Below, in pieces: positions 22,117 through 35,274 of a stretch of 64,000 nt of DNA. Numbering within the stretch: the first letter of the stretch is position 1; every line of letters begins with the position of its first letter. The notes below the pieces were generated by a model, which was given only the letters and a program-made list of their open reading frames with translations, made no database searches and had not been told where the DNA came from. The translations under genes and the position numbers were made by a program. The stretch comes from Iris pallida (lineage: Eukaryota; Streptophyta; Magnoliopsida; Asparagales; Iridaceae): NCBI GenBank assembly GCA_029216955.1, contig JANAVB010031417.1, forward strand, positions 15,059,717 to 15,123,716. The letters run 5' to 3'.

Positions 22117-24983
22117 GGGACTGCTGTATCGACTCCTGGAGACGTGAACAACCTATCTCGAGCACAGGTATGGTTCTGTAGTTGATTCTTACTCTGAGTT
22201 GAACGGGAGTATTCGTGTAGCCATCGCGTGGAGCAGTGGACTCGACTCTGTGTCGCGTGTCCAGTCGGGTGTCACAAGACACAGACGGGTAGCTATGTTG
22301 CAGGGGTATGTTTGGGAATAGATTCAAAATTCAGACCGTTAGTAATTTTAGGTTAGGAGATTGTTGTTAGAATTTGCAGATAATTTCGAATGTTTAACCT
22401 ATGAGGACAGGTTCAGTTGAGTACATGGGAGTAATCTGTGCTTTGGTTTGCTTATTCGAACCTGAGAACTTGGGTAGGGTGGTTGATTCATTTGATGAAT
22501 CTGAATTTACCTATGCAATATTGGTTGTTTATTCGAACCTGAGATTTCAGGTGCAATTTTGGGTTAATTGATTCCTCTGAATTGCCTATACTGTACTTGG
22601 TTTGCTTGATTGCATATGGGTGAATTGATAACTGAGACTTATATCAGTGTTCTGTTATTTGAATCTAGGACTTCATGACAGTATTGCCACCAAGTTGATC
22701 TTCATAGCAATATTTTGTGGAACCTGGGATTTGAAAGGGAGGTCTCAATTTGACAGCTAGTTGTCTGTATTAGATTTTAATTAACTGGCAACTATGAATG
22801 ATTAATCATCTACTTACTCTGTAAACCCAAATTTTCCTTTTGACTGAAGATGGATACATTACCCTCAAGTTAGGGACTGATATATCATGGCTGAATTTAG
22901 TCAAGTATTAAAACTCATTGATTAGTAGCTGATGAGATCGAGTACCAATGAAGGGAAATTTGCTTGGGATGTTAACTGGAAGTCAGAACAAATGTATAGG
23001 ATTGGGTTATATTGTCTTAATTTGGTTAGTACACACCACCCTTATGCTTCATGAGATTGCATATATCTCTAAGACTGTTAATAGGAACACAAGGGCAGGA
23101 TGAGTGTATTTTGGACTGATAGTTCAGAGCAGTGTTCATTGGAGGAACACTGCTAATTCAGTCCCTATTTGTTTATCCTCATTATAGTTAAACTAAACTG
23201 TTATTTAGAACTTCAGTAGCAGGTTTTTGACCTACAGGACGTGTAGGGTTGTTTGATGTTGGCTAACATCATGTATCAGAAATTATTGGTACACTGAACA
23301 GGGGATTTTCAGTACACTGTGTGGGGCAGTATAACAGTGATGGGGATCCTATAGTAATATCCTGGTCCAATTAATTAAACTCAAGATTGCTTATATCATC
23401 TTGGTTCAATCTAAAGAACCTAGATTTTATATTCAACCTGGGTTCATTTGGCTGAACCTGAACACTACTATAGTGAGGAAATCTGAGGACTGTTTGGGAT
23501 ATATTAGGATTGATATCCGAACACTGTTTTGGGTACATTGTCCAGAGTCTAGATTCGGATGAATGTTATTGAGCAACTTGACACTACTACCAGGTGGGTT
23601 CTGATCTTTGGAGTGTTAGGATACAAAGTTCAGGAAGCATGTTGTATAGAGGAGAGTTGGATTAACCAAGTCAATAAGGAGTAGGCAATGCTCGATCATT
23701 GTAACTGATAGGTTCATTGTATATAAGTATGAATGAAGAGGATTACAGAATATGGGTTGGCCTCACAATTCAGGGTCAGTTAGAAATTCTGAGAAGAATT
23801 TAGGATTTGAAAGATAGGCGTCAAGTATGGGCCATACTTAAACAGGCCAGAGGGAACTATAGGGATGGACTTGTTAATTCATAGGCAGTTGGTGAGTTGG
23901 TTAAACTATAGTCTCAATAAGTAGACAGCTAGTAGCAATACCCTTTAATAAGAGATTAGAAACTGTTAAATTAGAACTTAGAATAATATTAAAATAGAAT
24001 GAGAATAATAAGCTTAGTACTTTCCTTAATATCATTTGTGTCTTTTGGACACAGATTTTTGGACATCAGACTGGTTGACTACAAATTCAGGCAAGTACAC
24101 CGACTCGATCTCTTTACTCTGTATTTTCTGTCTTGCTTCATGTTCTCATATTGACACGTTGTACACACGATTGTTCATTGTTCATTGTTCATCGTTCATC
24201 GTTCATTGTCATCGTTCATAGTTCATTGTTCTTACTTGTACATTGGGGTGGGGAAATACTACAGATATGTGACCAATCCTATTTTAGCTAAGCATTGACT
24301 AATAGCTTAGGTCTCACATCGTGCACGTAGGACTCTAAGCCGTACCATTGTTCATTGTTCACTGTTCATTGTTTACCCAGCCGGTCACATACTCTGAATG
24401 TTATTTCAAATACATGTTACACTGATAGTATAGTTCATTGTTTGTGGTTCCAGTACCATAGTTTTATTGTTATTTCTGTACCACAGTTTTATATTCCTGT
24501 CTTGTATCATAGTTCATATCGTGATTCTTTTTCATGCACTTTAGTTTACATTGTTTAGAGCTTCTTGTCGGGGTTGTACTTTTTTCTTTTCCTGACAGGA
24601 TACGTTGCAGGTTTACTTGATGATGTTGTATCTTCTTCATGGGCCAGAGCCCGAAGCCAGGATAGAGATGCCACAGGATAGACTTAGAATTGCAGAGTTA
24701 TAGTTAGATTTTCTCAGATTTGTTTTAGATTTTCATCATGTATTATATTGAGGATTTCAGGATTGTATAAATTTATTCATGTTACCGGATTTGTCTCCGG
24801 ATGATTTGTACCAATAACTTGTGGATTGTGGTGATTTTGGAAACGTGTATAGTGGCTGTGTTATTTTATGTATATGTTATCTTAGAGTTTTTCTTAGAAT
24901 TGTACAGCTTACTTCGTCGTGTCCATCGACGAAGGCTGGACGTGTCCGACTCGTGTCCGATTATTCGGGAGCGGGTCGTGACA
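22117..24983 (+). repeat. 5' LTR of C (left end missing)
   Basis: Collinear with 28123-30987 and nearly identical. It joins F-like sequence abruptly at 22117 (GGGACTGCTG). A stretch of GTTCATTGTTCATC repeats occupies 24171-24232. Small frames here have no domains. Confidence 0.9.
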
Positions 24984-24988
24984 TGTTT

Positions 24989-25009
24989 TTAGTGGTGGCC
25001 CATGCAGGT
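24989..25009 (+). promoter_or_regulatory. Conserved leader motif of C (donor CAG|GT)
   Basis: AGTGGTGGCCCATGCAGGT just inside the 5' LTR, the same motif as in A, b and D. It contains a splice donor with GT at 25008-25009. Confidence 0.55.
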
Positions 25010-25200
25010 CTGTCCTAATGGCACTTAGGCTATAAAGTGCTATTGGGGAACCTGTTAGACTAAGGAAAACTCATCACAGCATAGGATCCGTGGGAAATGG
25101 TTATAGTTATTGAATATAGAGATTGATTATATACAATATTTCTAGGAGGTTTATTATTTTTCTAGGACTTAGCAATCAACGAGTTTTCTCTCTATTTCAG
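25008..25200 (+). other. Predicted leader intron of C
   Basis: GT at 25008 and a strong acceptor TTTTCTCTCTATTTCAG ending at 25200, immediately before the gag ATG at 25202. Length 193 bp, similar to the 172 bp in A and 170 bp in b. Confidence 0.55.
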
Positions 25201-25201
25201 G

Positions 25202-26460
25202 ATGGTTGCCACCAGGAAGACCGCAGATCAGCCCGGAGTCGCAGGCAGTTCGGATCAGCCCGCACCAGACATTCGGCAGATCAGCTTCTACCACCGTCTC
25301 CAATCTTTCCTCCGCTGCCCTCGACGATGATGTTTGATGGCGCCCAGGTGATGGCCATGTTCCAGTAGCTCATGGAGGCCCAGAATCACCAGGCTGCACA
25401 GTTCAGGGAGGCTCAGAGTCAGCAGGCCACACAGTTCAGAGCGACCGTCGTCGACACACTCAGGACCAGAGAGCCGGCAACACCAGCACCAGTAGCACCT
25501 CTAGCCCCAGCAGCACCGAGACTAGGGACTGCCAAGGAATACCAGAATCTCTGTCCGATGGACTTTTGGGGCAATGAGGGTATCGTCTATGCAGACGAAT
25601 GGCTGGAGAATGCGGAGAGGACACTGAGGATGGTGCGGGTCCGGGATGACCTGAAGGTGGAGGTGGCGAGCATGCGACTCTTTGATTAGGCCAGAGCTTG
25701 GTACCGGGAGGACCCCCAGTTAGCTGAGCCCCGGGTTTCTTGGACAGATTTCAAAACTCTGTTCAAGGAGAAGTTTTTCCCCGATGTGGAGCGGGATGAG
25801 CTTCGCATGCAGTTCGAGGCCTTACAGCAGGGGACGATGACAGTAGCGGAGTACACTTCCGAGTTTACTAGGCTCAGTAGGTTCGCGGAGAGCCTAGTCA
25901 GAGCACCAGAGGACAGGGCCTGGAGATTCAAGAAGGGTCTCACCAGGGAGCTGAGACATGTAGTAGTTATTAGCCAGACGACTACCTACTCGAGCATCCT
26001 TAAGATCGCCCAAGCAGTTGAGAAGGAGATGGACCCGAGGCCCAAGAGGGATAGGGACATCGGCAGCAGCAGTTACCAGGCACCGACGAAGAGGGTGCAG
26101 ATACAAACTCAGACGAGGCTAGTTCAGCAGGCAGCAGTTCAGCACCGTCCAGCCAGAGTTCATACAGATCCGCCACAGAGACAGCAGTTGGCAGTCACTT
26201 GCAACTACTGTCATCGCCCGGGGCATCATTACGATGAATGTCGCAAGAAGCTGAGGCTTTGTTTGTTCTGTGGATCACCTGCTCACCTGGTCAGAGATTG
26301 TCCAGAAGCCGCTGAGGGACGAGCACGAGGAGCACCGGGACCCCAGCAGGAGGACTTACCTCTTCATGACCAGCAGCCGCAGGGAGACCAGCCAGAGGGG
26401 CGAGTCTACCTGATGACAGTCGAAGAAGTGGAGACTATACCGATTCCGGACGAGTACTGA
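25202..26460 (+). pseudogene. Gag of C with two TAG codons and a frameshift
   Basis: Retrotransposon Gag. The start ATG (25202, MVATRKTADQ) follows the predicted intron. The frame shifts between about 25230 and 25325, and in the main frame TAG codons interrupt at 25366-25368 and 25687-25689. The Gag core follows (about 25690-26030, with TSEFTRLSRFAESL), then two intact CCHC knuckles (CNYCHRPGHHYDEC and CLFCGSPAHLVRDC, about 26200-26300). The frame ends at 26460 without entering pol. Both TAG codons sit where CAG (Gln) would suit. A Gag this damaged would have to be supplied from elsewhere. Confidence 0.85.
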
Positions 26461-27070
26461 CGACCAGAGGCACTTGTGATCATTACCTTTCCTGGATGTT
26501 CTTTTTGCATTTCTTTGATTGTTTCTTCATTCGAGACTTGTATTACAGTCTCCCTATCGTACTGATTGTTCCATAGTACCTATGAGTTACTTGTTGACTG
26601 TTGATTGTCTTTTAGTATTCAATAAAAACTTGTTTCTACGAACAGATACTACTCCTCTCTATCATTTTTACCAACTTCCTTGAAACTTCTGGATAAAGTT
26701 GAGAAAATATTTGACAACCTACTATGACCTGGATTATGGAGGCCATGAGCCCATTGCAGCTAGCTGTACACTGGCGAGGCAAGGGCTCTAAGCCAAAGTA
26801 ATTACGGGTATTTTCAGGTTCTCAGATATTATTGAAGCTAAGTCCTAAATTTATCGGATAGAGTTGATAAAAGTATTGCGGTAATCTAGTATTATCAGGA
26901 AAATGGAACCAAAGGTTCACTGCAGCCAGATGCATATTGGCGGGGCAGAAACTGTAGGGAAAGTGATCCAGATATGCAAGATCATCGGACGCTATTGAGA
27001 CTATTATCCCGTGATCATGATTTCAGTAACCAACATCTCATTCCACATTAAATCGTGCCATTTTTGAAAT
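26461..27070 (+). other. Non-coding 3' interior of C
   Basis: No open frame of note. It holds an AATAAAA at about 26621 and two related ~35-bp blocks (GCAGCTAGCTGTACACTGGCG near 26755 and a variant near 26922). It occupies the place where pol would be in an autonomous element. Confidence 0.6.
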
Positions 27071-27104
27071 TTCGAGGACGGAATTTTTCTAAGGAGGGTA
27101 GATT
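27071..27104 (+). other. Polypurine tract and conserved box of C
   Basis: TTCGAGGACGGAATTTTT then CTAAGGAGGGTAGATT directly before the 3' LTR start TGTAACCCC; the same box as in A, b and D. Confidence 0.85.
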
Positions 27105-30100
27105 TGTAACCCCGCTTTTCCAAATTATTAAAATTTTGTAATCTGAGATTTATATTATTATTTCAGGATATTTATTTCGATTATTTAAATGCATTAAATT
27201 TTTGGCTCTATTTTATATTTCTCAGTTTAGTTATTTATGACTCATGGGTTATACTATATATATTTTTCCACATTTCTTTTCTTGAGTAATTCCTAGTTAA
27301 TGATTTGAGTATTAATACTATTTTCTAATTAACTCTTAAACCCTTTTTATTATTAACTTATTCCTAACTTCATTATCTATTTTTCCATTTAAATTTCTAT
27401 TTCACCATTTGTGTTGGGCCAGCAGACCCAACTCTAAGCCAGCCCATTCACTTCATATATACTATTTCAATGTCCTCAACAGTATGTTGAGCTCTAGAAG
27501 AGAAGAACTCCCTTAGTTCCTTGTGGTTGAAATTCAAATTTGAATATTTCTTCCTAACCGTTTATCACTGTAGCACCACTAAAATTCTTCCGCGCCAAAT
27601 TGAACTTCAACCGCTTATAAAACCACTGAACCTTCGATTCCAATCTCATCCTTCTTCCTCCAGAAACAAATTTCCTTTTCCTTCTTCTTCCTGGAGGAGC
27701 GGCCATGGCAGCAATGGTGACAACCCCTTTTGAAGGTTAGATCGCGACGACTGGGTGGCGTACGAGCGACTCTGCTATTTTTCGATCGAACTCCATTCTG
27801 CGAGGATTGGTGAGTTCTTCTATCTTCTTTGTTAAATTCTTTGAGACCTTCGAATTTTCCTTCCTTGTGTGATCTTGATCGAATGATAATTTTGGAATTT
27901 CAGTGGATGATTCTTGATTGATTTTACGGTTTTGGATCGATCCAGATTATCTGGATTCTGGAGTTAATTGATTTAGATTGGTGAGTTTTGATCCTTGCAA
28001 GTTTTTCTCCAATTTGGAGTTGATCCAAATCAAATATAACTCACGTTCTTATAATCTTCCTCTTGATCACCACCTGATCGATATTATGCCTGAACCAGAG
28101 CTCTGTAGAAGATTTGGGTACAGGGACTGCTGCATCGACTCCTGGAGACGTGAACAACCTATCTCGAGCACAGGTATGGTTATGTAGTTGATTCTTACTC
28201 TGAGTTGAACGGGAGTATTCGTGTAGCCATCGCATGGAGCAGTGGACTCGACTCTGTGTCGTGTGTCCAGTCGGGTGTCACAAGACACAGACGGGTAGCT
28301 ATGTTGCAGGGGTGTGTTTGGGAATAGATTCGAAATTCAGACCGTTAGTAATTTTAGGTTAGAAGATTGTTGTTAGAATTTGCAGATAATTTCGAATGTT
28401 TAACCTATGAGGACAGGTTCAGTTGAGTACATGGGAGTAATCTATGCTTTGGTTTGCTTATTCGAACCTGAGAACTTGGGTAGGGTGGTTGATTCATTTG
28501 ATGAATCTGAATTTACCTATGCAATATTGGTTGTTTATTCGAACCTGAGATTTCAGATGCAATTTTGGGTTAATTGATTCCTCTGAATTGCCTATACTGT
28601 ACTTGGTTTGCTTGATTGCATATGGGTGAATTGATAACTGAGACTTATATCAGTGTTCTGTTATTTGAATCTAGGACTTCATGACAGTATTGCCACCAAG
28701 TTGATCTTTATAGCAATATTTTGTAGAACCTGGGATTTGAAAGGGAGGTCTCAATTTGACAGTTAGTTGTCTGTATTAGATTTTAATTAACTGGCAACCT
28801 ATGAATGATTAATCATCTACATACTCTGCAAACCCAAATTTTCCCTTTTGACTGAAGATGGATACATTACCCTCAAGTTAGGGACTGATGTATCATGGCT
28901 GAATTTAGTCAAGTATTAAAACTCATTGATTAGTAGCTGATGAGATCGAGTACCAATGAAGGGAAATTTGCTTGGGATGTTAAATGGAAGTCAGAACAAA
29001 TGTATAGGATTGGGTTATATTGTCTTAATTTGGTTAATACACACCACCCTTATGCTTCATGAGATTGCATATATCTCTATGACTGTTAATAGGAACACAA
29101 GGGCAGGATGAGTGTATTTTGGACTGATAGTTCAGAGCAGTGTTCATTGGAGTAACACTGCTGATTCAGTCCCTATTTGTTTATCCTCATTATAGTTAAA
29201 CTAAACTGTTATTTAGAACTTCAGTAGCAGGTTTTTGACCTACAGGACGGGTAGGGTTGTTTGATGTTGGCTAACATCATGCATCAGAAATTATTGGTAC
29301 ACTGAACAGGGAATTTTCAGTATACTGTGTGGGGCAGTATAACAGTGATGGGGATCCTATAGTAATGTCCTGGTCCAATTAATTAAACTCAAGATTGCAT
29401 ATATCATCTTGGTTCAATCTAAAGAACCTAGATTTTATATTCAACCTGGGTTCATTTGGCTGAACCAGAACACTACTATAGTGAGGAAATCTGAGGACTG
29501 TTTGGGATATATTAGGATTGATATCCGAACACTGTCCTTTGGGTACATTGTCCAGAGTCTAGATTCGGATGAATGTTACTAAGCAACTTGACACTACTAC
29601 CAGGTGGGTTCTGATCTTTAGAGTGTTAGGATACAAAGTTCAGGAAGCATGTTGTATAGAGGAGAGTTGGATTAACCAAGTCAATAAGGAGTAGGCAAAG
29701 CTCGATCCTTGTAACTGATAGGTTCATTGTATATAAGTATGAATGAAGAGGATTAAAGAATATGGGTTGGCCTCACAATTTAGGGTCAGTTAGAAATACT
29801 GAGAAGAATTTAGGATTTGAAAGATAGGCGTCAAGTATGGGCCATACTTAAACAGGCCAGAGGGAACTATAGGGATGGACTTGTTAATTCATAGGCAGTT
29901 GGTGAGTTGGTTAAACTATAGTCTCAATAAGTAGACAGCTAGTAGCAATACCTTTTAATAAGAGATTAGAAACTGTTAAATTAGAACTTAGAATAATATT
30001 AAAATATAATGAGAATAATAAGCTTAGTACTTTCCTTAATATCATTTGTGTCTTTTTGACACAGATTTTTGGACATCAGACTGGTTGACTACAAATTCAG

Positions 30101-30987
30101 GCAAGTACACCGACTCGATCTCTTTACTCTATATTTTCTGTCTTGCTTCATGTTCTCATATTGACACGTTGTACATACGATTGTTCATTGTTCATTGTTC
30201 ACTGTTCATCGTTCATCGTTCATAGTTTATTGTTCTTACTTGTACATTGGGGTGGGAAAATACTACAAATATGTGACCAATCCTATTTTAGCTAGGCATT
30301 GACTAATAGCTTAGGTCTCACATCGTGCACGTGAGACTCTAAGCCGTACCATTGTTTATTGTTTACTGTTCATTGTTTACCCAGTCGGTCACATACTCTG
30401 AATGTTATTTCAAATGTATGTTGCACTGATAGTATCGTTCATTTTTTCTGGTTCCAGTACCATAGTTTTATTGTTATTTCTGTACCAAAGTTTCATATTC
30501 CTGTCTTGTATCATAGTTCATATCGTTATTCTTTTTCATGCACTTCAGTTTACATTGTTTAGAGCTTCTTGTCGGGGTTGTACTTTGCTCTTTTTCTGAC
30601 CGGATACGTTGCAGGTTTACTTGATGACGTTGTATCTCCTTCATGGGCCAGAGCCCGAAGCCAGGATAGAGATGCCACAGGATAGACTTAGAATTGCAGA
30701 GTTATAGTTAGATTTTCTCAGATTTGTTTTAGATTTTCATCATGTATTATATTGAGAATTTCAGGATTGTATAAATTTATTCATGTTACCGGATTTGTCT
30801 CCGGATGATTTGTACCAATAACTAGTGGATTGTGGTGATTTTGGGAACGTGTATAGTGGCTGTGTTGTTTTATGTATATGTTATCTTAGAGTTTTTCTTA
30901 GAATTGTACAGCTTACTTCGTCGTGTCCATTGACGAAGGCTGGGCGTGTCTGACTCGTGTCCGATTATTCGGGAGCGGTTCGTGACA
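27105..30987 (+). repeat. 3' LTR of C, full length
   Basis: 3883 bp, TGTAACCCC...GGTTCGTGACA. The first 1018 bp are absent from the 5' copy. A candidate TATA box lies at 27614-27623, and a GTTCATT repeat at 30180-30230 parallels that in the 5' LTR. Open frames such as those near 27521 and 30359 have no domains. Confidence 0.9.
27614..27623 (+). promoter_or_regulatory. Candidate TATA box in C LTR
   Basis: CTTATAAAAC followed about 30 bp later by CT-rich sequence (TCATCCTTCTTCCTCC). It lies in the part of the LTR missing from the 5' copy, so this copy of C has probably lost its promoter. Confidence 0.4.
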
Positions 30988-32720
30988 GATCGGATGGCTT
31001 GAATCCGAGTGGTGTATAGTTTGTCGTGAAAATCATTCGAGCAAAAATGGAGGATTGGAGGTAAAGACGTGTACGTCGACGAGGCGATGCGATCGCGCAT
31101 AGCCTTAGAACGCGTCATGCTTAGTTGGTCGTGACTTCGATGTCAAGAACGAAATGTCGTTCGAACAACTGTGAATGAGCAACGCAAGTTAGAAAACGAC
31201 TCGGAACGATGAATAAAGATGTATGTCTTGATCGAGGAAGCTGGAGGATCACGCTTGTGATTTCGGATTGAGTCAAATGAAATGTGACTTGAGTTTTGGA
31301 CAACGATATTGAAACTAGCTTGAGGATTAGCGAATCGAACTTGATCTTGAATATCGAAGAATTATGGTATATCCAATTCGGACAATAGCATCAGTCGTAC
31401 GACTCAAAATTGGTTGCAAAGGAAGATCATCAGGTTACGCATATCGTCGATGGTATTGAGGCGTATCAAAGATCGATATGCGATAACTCGGGGGTACTCT
31501 GACTCGGCGAATGACGATCGTACAAATATCATTATTCTGATGGATGCTATACTCGGGACGTTGAAACGTGTCGAGGAAAAAGATAAACTTGGCTCGAGGA
31601 TTTTCTAGTTGAACGAATGACGGTCAGACTATCGAACCGAGATCTTGGCTTGGATGAAAAATAAAAATGTTTGGATTTGTGTCACGCCCCAGAACCAGAA
31701 TACTGGCAAGTAGGGACGGACCAGGCCAGCTACGTATACCAAAGTACTCCAGAACTCCGAAACAACGTATAAGCTGTATAGATGGGGGTCACTGCTACAA
31801 ACTAACAGTCAATCTTAGGTCACATGATCCTAGATATCTCAGTCTCAGACAAGAATTAAGGTACAAGAATATGATCATCATGCATGTAAGACAGTAAAGC
31901 GTCCCAAACTATAATATATAGATGATCATGAAGCTAGTAATACAAAATAGAGAACTAGCAAGACTAAGTAATACATGATCAGCTCTAGCTGCAGTCTAGA
32001 AATATAACATCATGTCTAAGCCCGTAAGCCAACTGTCAAGTCCAAAACACGAGCTAAACACGTGCTCGGTGGCTAAACGCCTCAAAAGAATATGTACAGA
32101 AAAGAGTGGGTAAGAGAAAGAACACCCACTCAAGTCCCTTGGTGCACCGGGTGGTCACCATCGAGAGGAAGGTCCGGAAGATCCTCGGGCTCCTCAACTA
32201 AATCTGGTCAATGCAAAACCAGTGGGGTCAGACCCTCAATAGCAAGTACCACAAAGGAAGCCAAACTATGAACTAAAACCAGCATGCAATTTATAGCAAC
32301 AGATAGAGACAGAAATAAGTAAAAGCAAATCTAGACTCGTGCGCTACCAATGCACTTATCCCGAGAATAGAAAAGACAATAAGTAAAGTAACATGTAGCA
32401 TAAGGTAAAGGACATGTGACAGAATGTAAACTGTGTACATGTAAGGAAAAGGAAGCATGTGAACCTGAAAGATAAACTAGACATGTGAGCATGTTAAGTC
32501 TATATAGAACGACAAATGATTAAATGACTTAAGAACTATTCTGGAACCCAAGTTACAACCCGTAAACCAAATAAGGAACGGGGTTGTAACCCTTCTCCTG
32601 AACAGAACTTTAATATCTAATCATTTACCGGCAAAAGTAAAGCATAAACAAAGATGTACTAAAAATAAACAAATTCGGACACTGCCTAGACAAACTAGAC
32701 TAGACTGGACTCCATACAAT

Positions 32721-32725
32721 AGTCA
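32721..32725. repeat. Target-site duplication of D, left (AGTCA)
   Basis: AGTCA before TGTAGCTCC; repeated at 52534-52538. The uninterrupted site is visible in the other b LTR near 61797. Confidence 0.95.
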
Positions 32726-33539
32726 TGTAGCTCCCCTTCCTGAAATTTTTTTGAATTATTTTTATTATTTATTTGTTTTAAATGGTAATTTTAAATTTAT
32801 TTTTATAAATAATTATTTAGTTAATTATTAAGATAGCTGACCTTAGCCATAGTTGAGTTTGGAAGTACAAGGTGATTAGAGATCGTGGCACGGATAGTGC
32901 AGTGGCATGCTTTGACTAGGGTATTAGTCCTGGTAGGGAAGGTCAAGCCATAGTGATGCCCTAACTAGGAAAACCAGGCCAAGTTGCGACTTAACCTCTA
33001 AAGACGTTTTAATTATTTAATATTTAGATTATTGATTTTAGAAGACTCGATCGCACAAAACTGAGCCCAAGCCCATGTAGGCATCCAGTGTACACAAAGA
33101 TTTCCATGTAGACATATTTTAAGTAGATGCAATGCCGATTATTGGATATTGTATTTCGTTATTGTTATTAGTATTATTATTATTATTTTTGACGTATTTA
33201 TTAAACAATTTTACTTTATTATTATTGGTTATGTTTATTTTATATAAATAAATATTATTGTATATGTGTCCATATTTATAGGTAGGCCCTATCCTAGGAA
33301 TAATGGTTATTGGGATTTAATTGGGTTTTATGGAGATTGTATATAAGGATATATGTATATTGATATATATATGTGTATATATAAAAAAAAATAAAAAAAA
33401 TATAATATATTAAATATGTATTGATATATATATGTGATTTTATATATATATATAATATATGTATGTATAATTGTGAGTATGTATATATATGGGGTTATAT
33501 AAGTATATACATACGTATATACAAATATATTACATATGT

Positions 33540-33546
33540 GGGCGTA

Positions 33547-33611
<65 letters not shown>
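33540..33611. repeat. TA microsatellite in D 5' LTR
   Basis: Mostly (TA)n. The matching site in the 3' LTR (37617-37728) is longer and begins with (TG)n. Confidence 0.9.
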
Positions 33612-33616
<5 letters not shown>

Positions 33617-33807
33617 AAGAAAAAAATATATATATATAAAACAAAGAATTAAAACAATGAATAGCAGTAGGCCGGCCCAGGCAAAAGCCCAGGCCGAGCC
33701 CGACCCCTCCTAAACTACTAAGCGGTCTGCTAGTAGTAGACTTGCAAACACCAACCCGAGAGCAAGGGAAGCCCAGCACAGCTGAACCCGACCCCCTCTC
33801 GAAATGG

Positions 33808-33852
33808 TTATATAACAATCGAGAGAGCAGGAGAAATCTCTAAACCCTAAAC
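33808..33852 (+). promoter_or_regulatory. TATA box and telo-box in D 5' LTR
   Basis: TTATATAAC (33808-33816), then AAACCCTAAAC (33842-33852) about 30 bp on. This is a plant-type core promoter with telo-box and a likely start site of D transcripts. The 3' LTR copy at 37898-37942 reads TTATATAGC. Confidence 0.55.
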
Positions 33853-35274
33853 GAACACCCACGCCACCACCACCACTCCCTGGCGACCCACCCAGTGGCC
33901 GCGCGCCACCGCCGTGCATCGGAGTCGGCCGGCAGGCGCGTGTGCGCACGACAGACGGGACAGCAACAGCAGTAGCCGGCAGCAACGCGCCAACTTCGCG
34001 ACGCTGTCTCTTCCATCTCATTCGATCTTTTATCGAACCAGTTGCTCAGGTACGCTCACGAACTAACCATCTTTATATCCCTGTAATTAGTTCGAATATA
34101 GATGTCCGAGGTTGGCCACAAAATAGAGTTGAAGTTGACAAAAAACCCGCTAGTAAATAGGGCAAAACCCAGTCCCAACACCTGATTTGGAAGACTAATT
34201 CCTGTCGAACGATCGACAGTTTTGAGAAACTATTTGAACAATACTTTAGACAACATGTAGGAGATCATGACTCTTTTTGTAGTTTCAGATTTTATACATT
34301 ATACACATAGAAATCAGTTTTCAAATTTGAGCAAAAATTACTTTGAAAACAGTTTAGAAAAATTGGAAAACCCTCGATACGACGTGCGTCCCGCCAATTC
34401 GGACGACGTGGTCACGAACCAAAAGCATCGAAAGCTGCGTAACGGTTTCGTGGTCGTGTGGGCCTTGACGGAATTCAAATTGGTCGCGTGTGCGCGACGA
34501 ATTGGATGCGTATCCGTCGAAATTCACCGTATCGACCTCTGTACAAGTTTCTCAATTACTTCTTGCACGCTCGTCAAATCGAGACAAAACTTGTGCCAAC
34601 AGGATCGTATCATTTTTCTGGTCCTGTATGCCAAGTTTGGTCCGATTCTGAGACAGTTGATAAAACCGTCGTTTCGTGGGCCCCTCGGTCCGACTCAACG
34701 GGTGATTTTGTGCACGGCCCGCCAGAATCCAACTTTGGACATACGGTTGGGTTCGTATCGGAAAATCGGATCCGTAGACATATAGTTTGACAACTTTAGA
34801 GACCATTGACTCTGGCACGATTTTCGGTGCAAAGCGGGTCCAACGGCGGACATCGTTTTTGCCCGAAATTATCGTTTTGCCCCTGTGTTCAGAATTGGAC
34901 TTAAGGACAGGCAATCCTAGCTAATTTGACTATTCTGAGAATATTGACAATGTCTGTTTCAGCTTTCGGAGAAAATTGTGGATTTTGACTTTATGGCGTA
35001 CCAGTTGACGGTATCTTATTGGTTCTTCGCGCTGCCACCAGGCAAGTATACCTTGCCTCCCTCTACAGTTTTATTTACATGCATTTTATTTCAGTTTTCA
35101 GTTTTTGATTGTTTATGGACATGTGCGTTTCATGTTATTTTCTGTGGAGTTGTTTTTATTGCATATAGCCGTGTTCATGTTTGGTCTTGTGGTTCACACT
35201 TGGAGTTTCTCGTCAGTACCTTGCTTGAGTCGTGTCATAGAACGAGTACGTGTAAGTGAACTACTAAATCCTTG

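Larger units (their letters stand above)
22117..30987 (+). mobile_element. C: gag-only Tekay relative with truncated 5' LTR
   Basis: The 5' LTR survives as 22117-24983, the interior is 24984-27104 and the 3' LTR is 27105-30987 (3883 bp, TGTAACCCC...CGTGACA). The 5' LTR lacks the first ~1018 bp. The interior carries the conserved leader motif, a predicted intron, a damaged gag and a polypurine tract, but no protease, reverse transcriptase or integrase. This is the organisation of TR-GAG non-autonomous elements. No target duplication can be seen because the left end is missing. Confidence 0.85.
21296..31679 (-). mobile_element. F: LTR-type element, split by C
   Basis: Begins TGTCACGTCCC at 21296, the reversed end of an LTR. 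The first ~250 bp are clearly homologous to the mini-element at 62434-62721. A minus-strand AATAAA lies at 21502-21497. The segment 21296-22116 and, beyond C, 30988-31679 share the same composition (rich in TCGA, ACGACC, GGCACGA), so they are probably two halves of one LTR. No coding region is recognised; 30988-31679 holds only short frames without domains. The join is inferred, since C lacks target duplications. Confidence 0.45.

Noticed and set aside
33421..33818. Tyr/Ile-repeat frames near the TA microsatellite of D (also 37529-37869)
   Set aside because: Translations of (TA)n.
34267..34785. 172-codon frame in the D 5' LTR and its counterparts near 38358-38881
   Set aside because: Repeated LTR sequence, open on several frames and broken differently in each copy; no domain.
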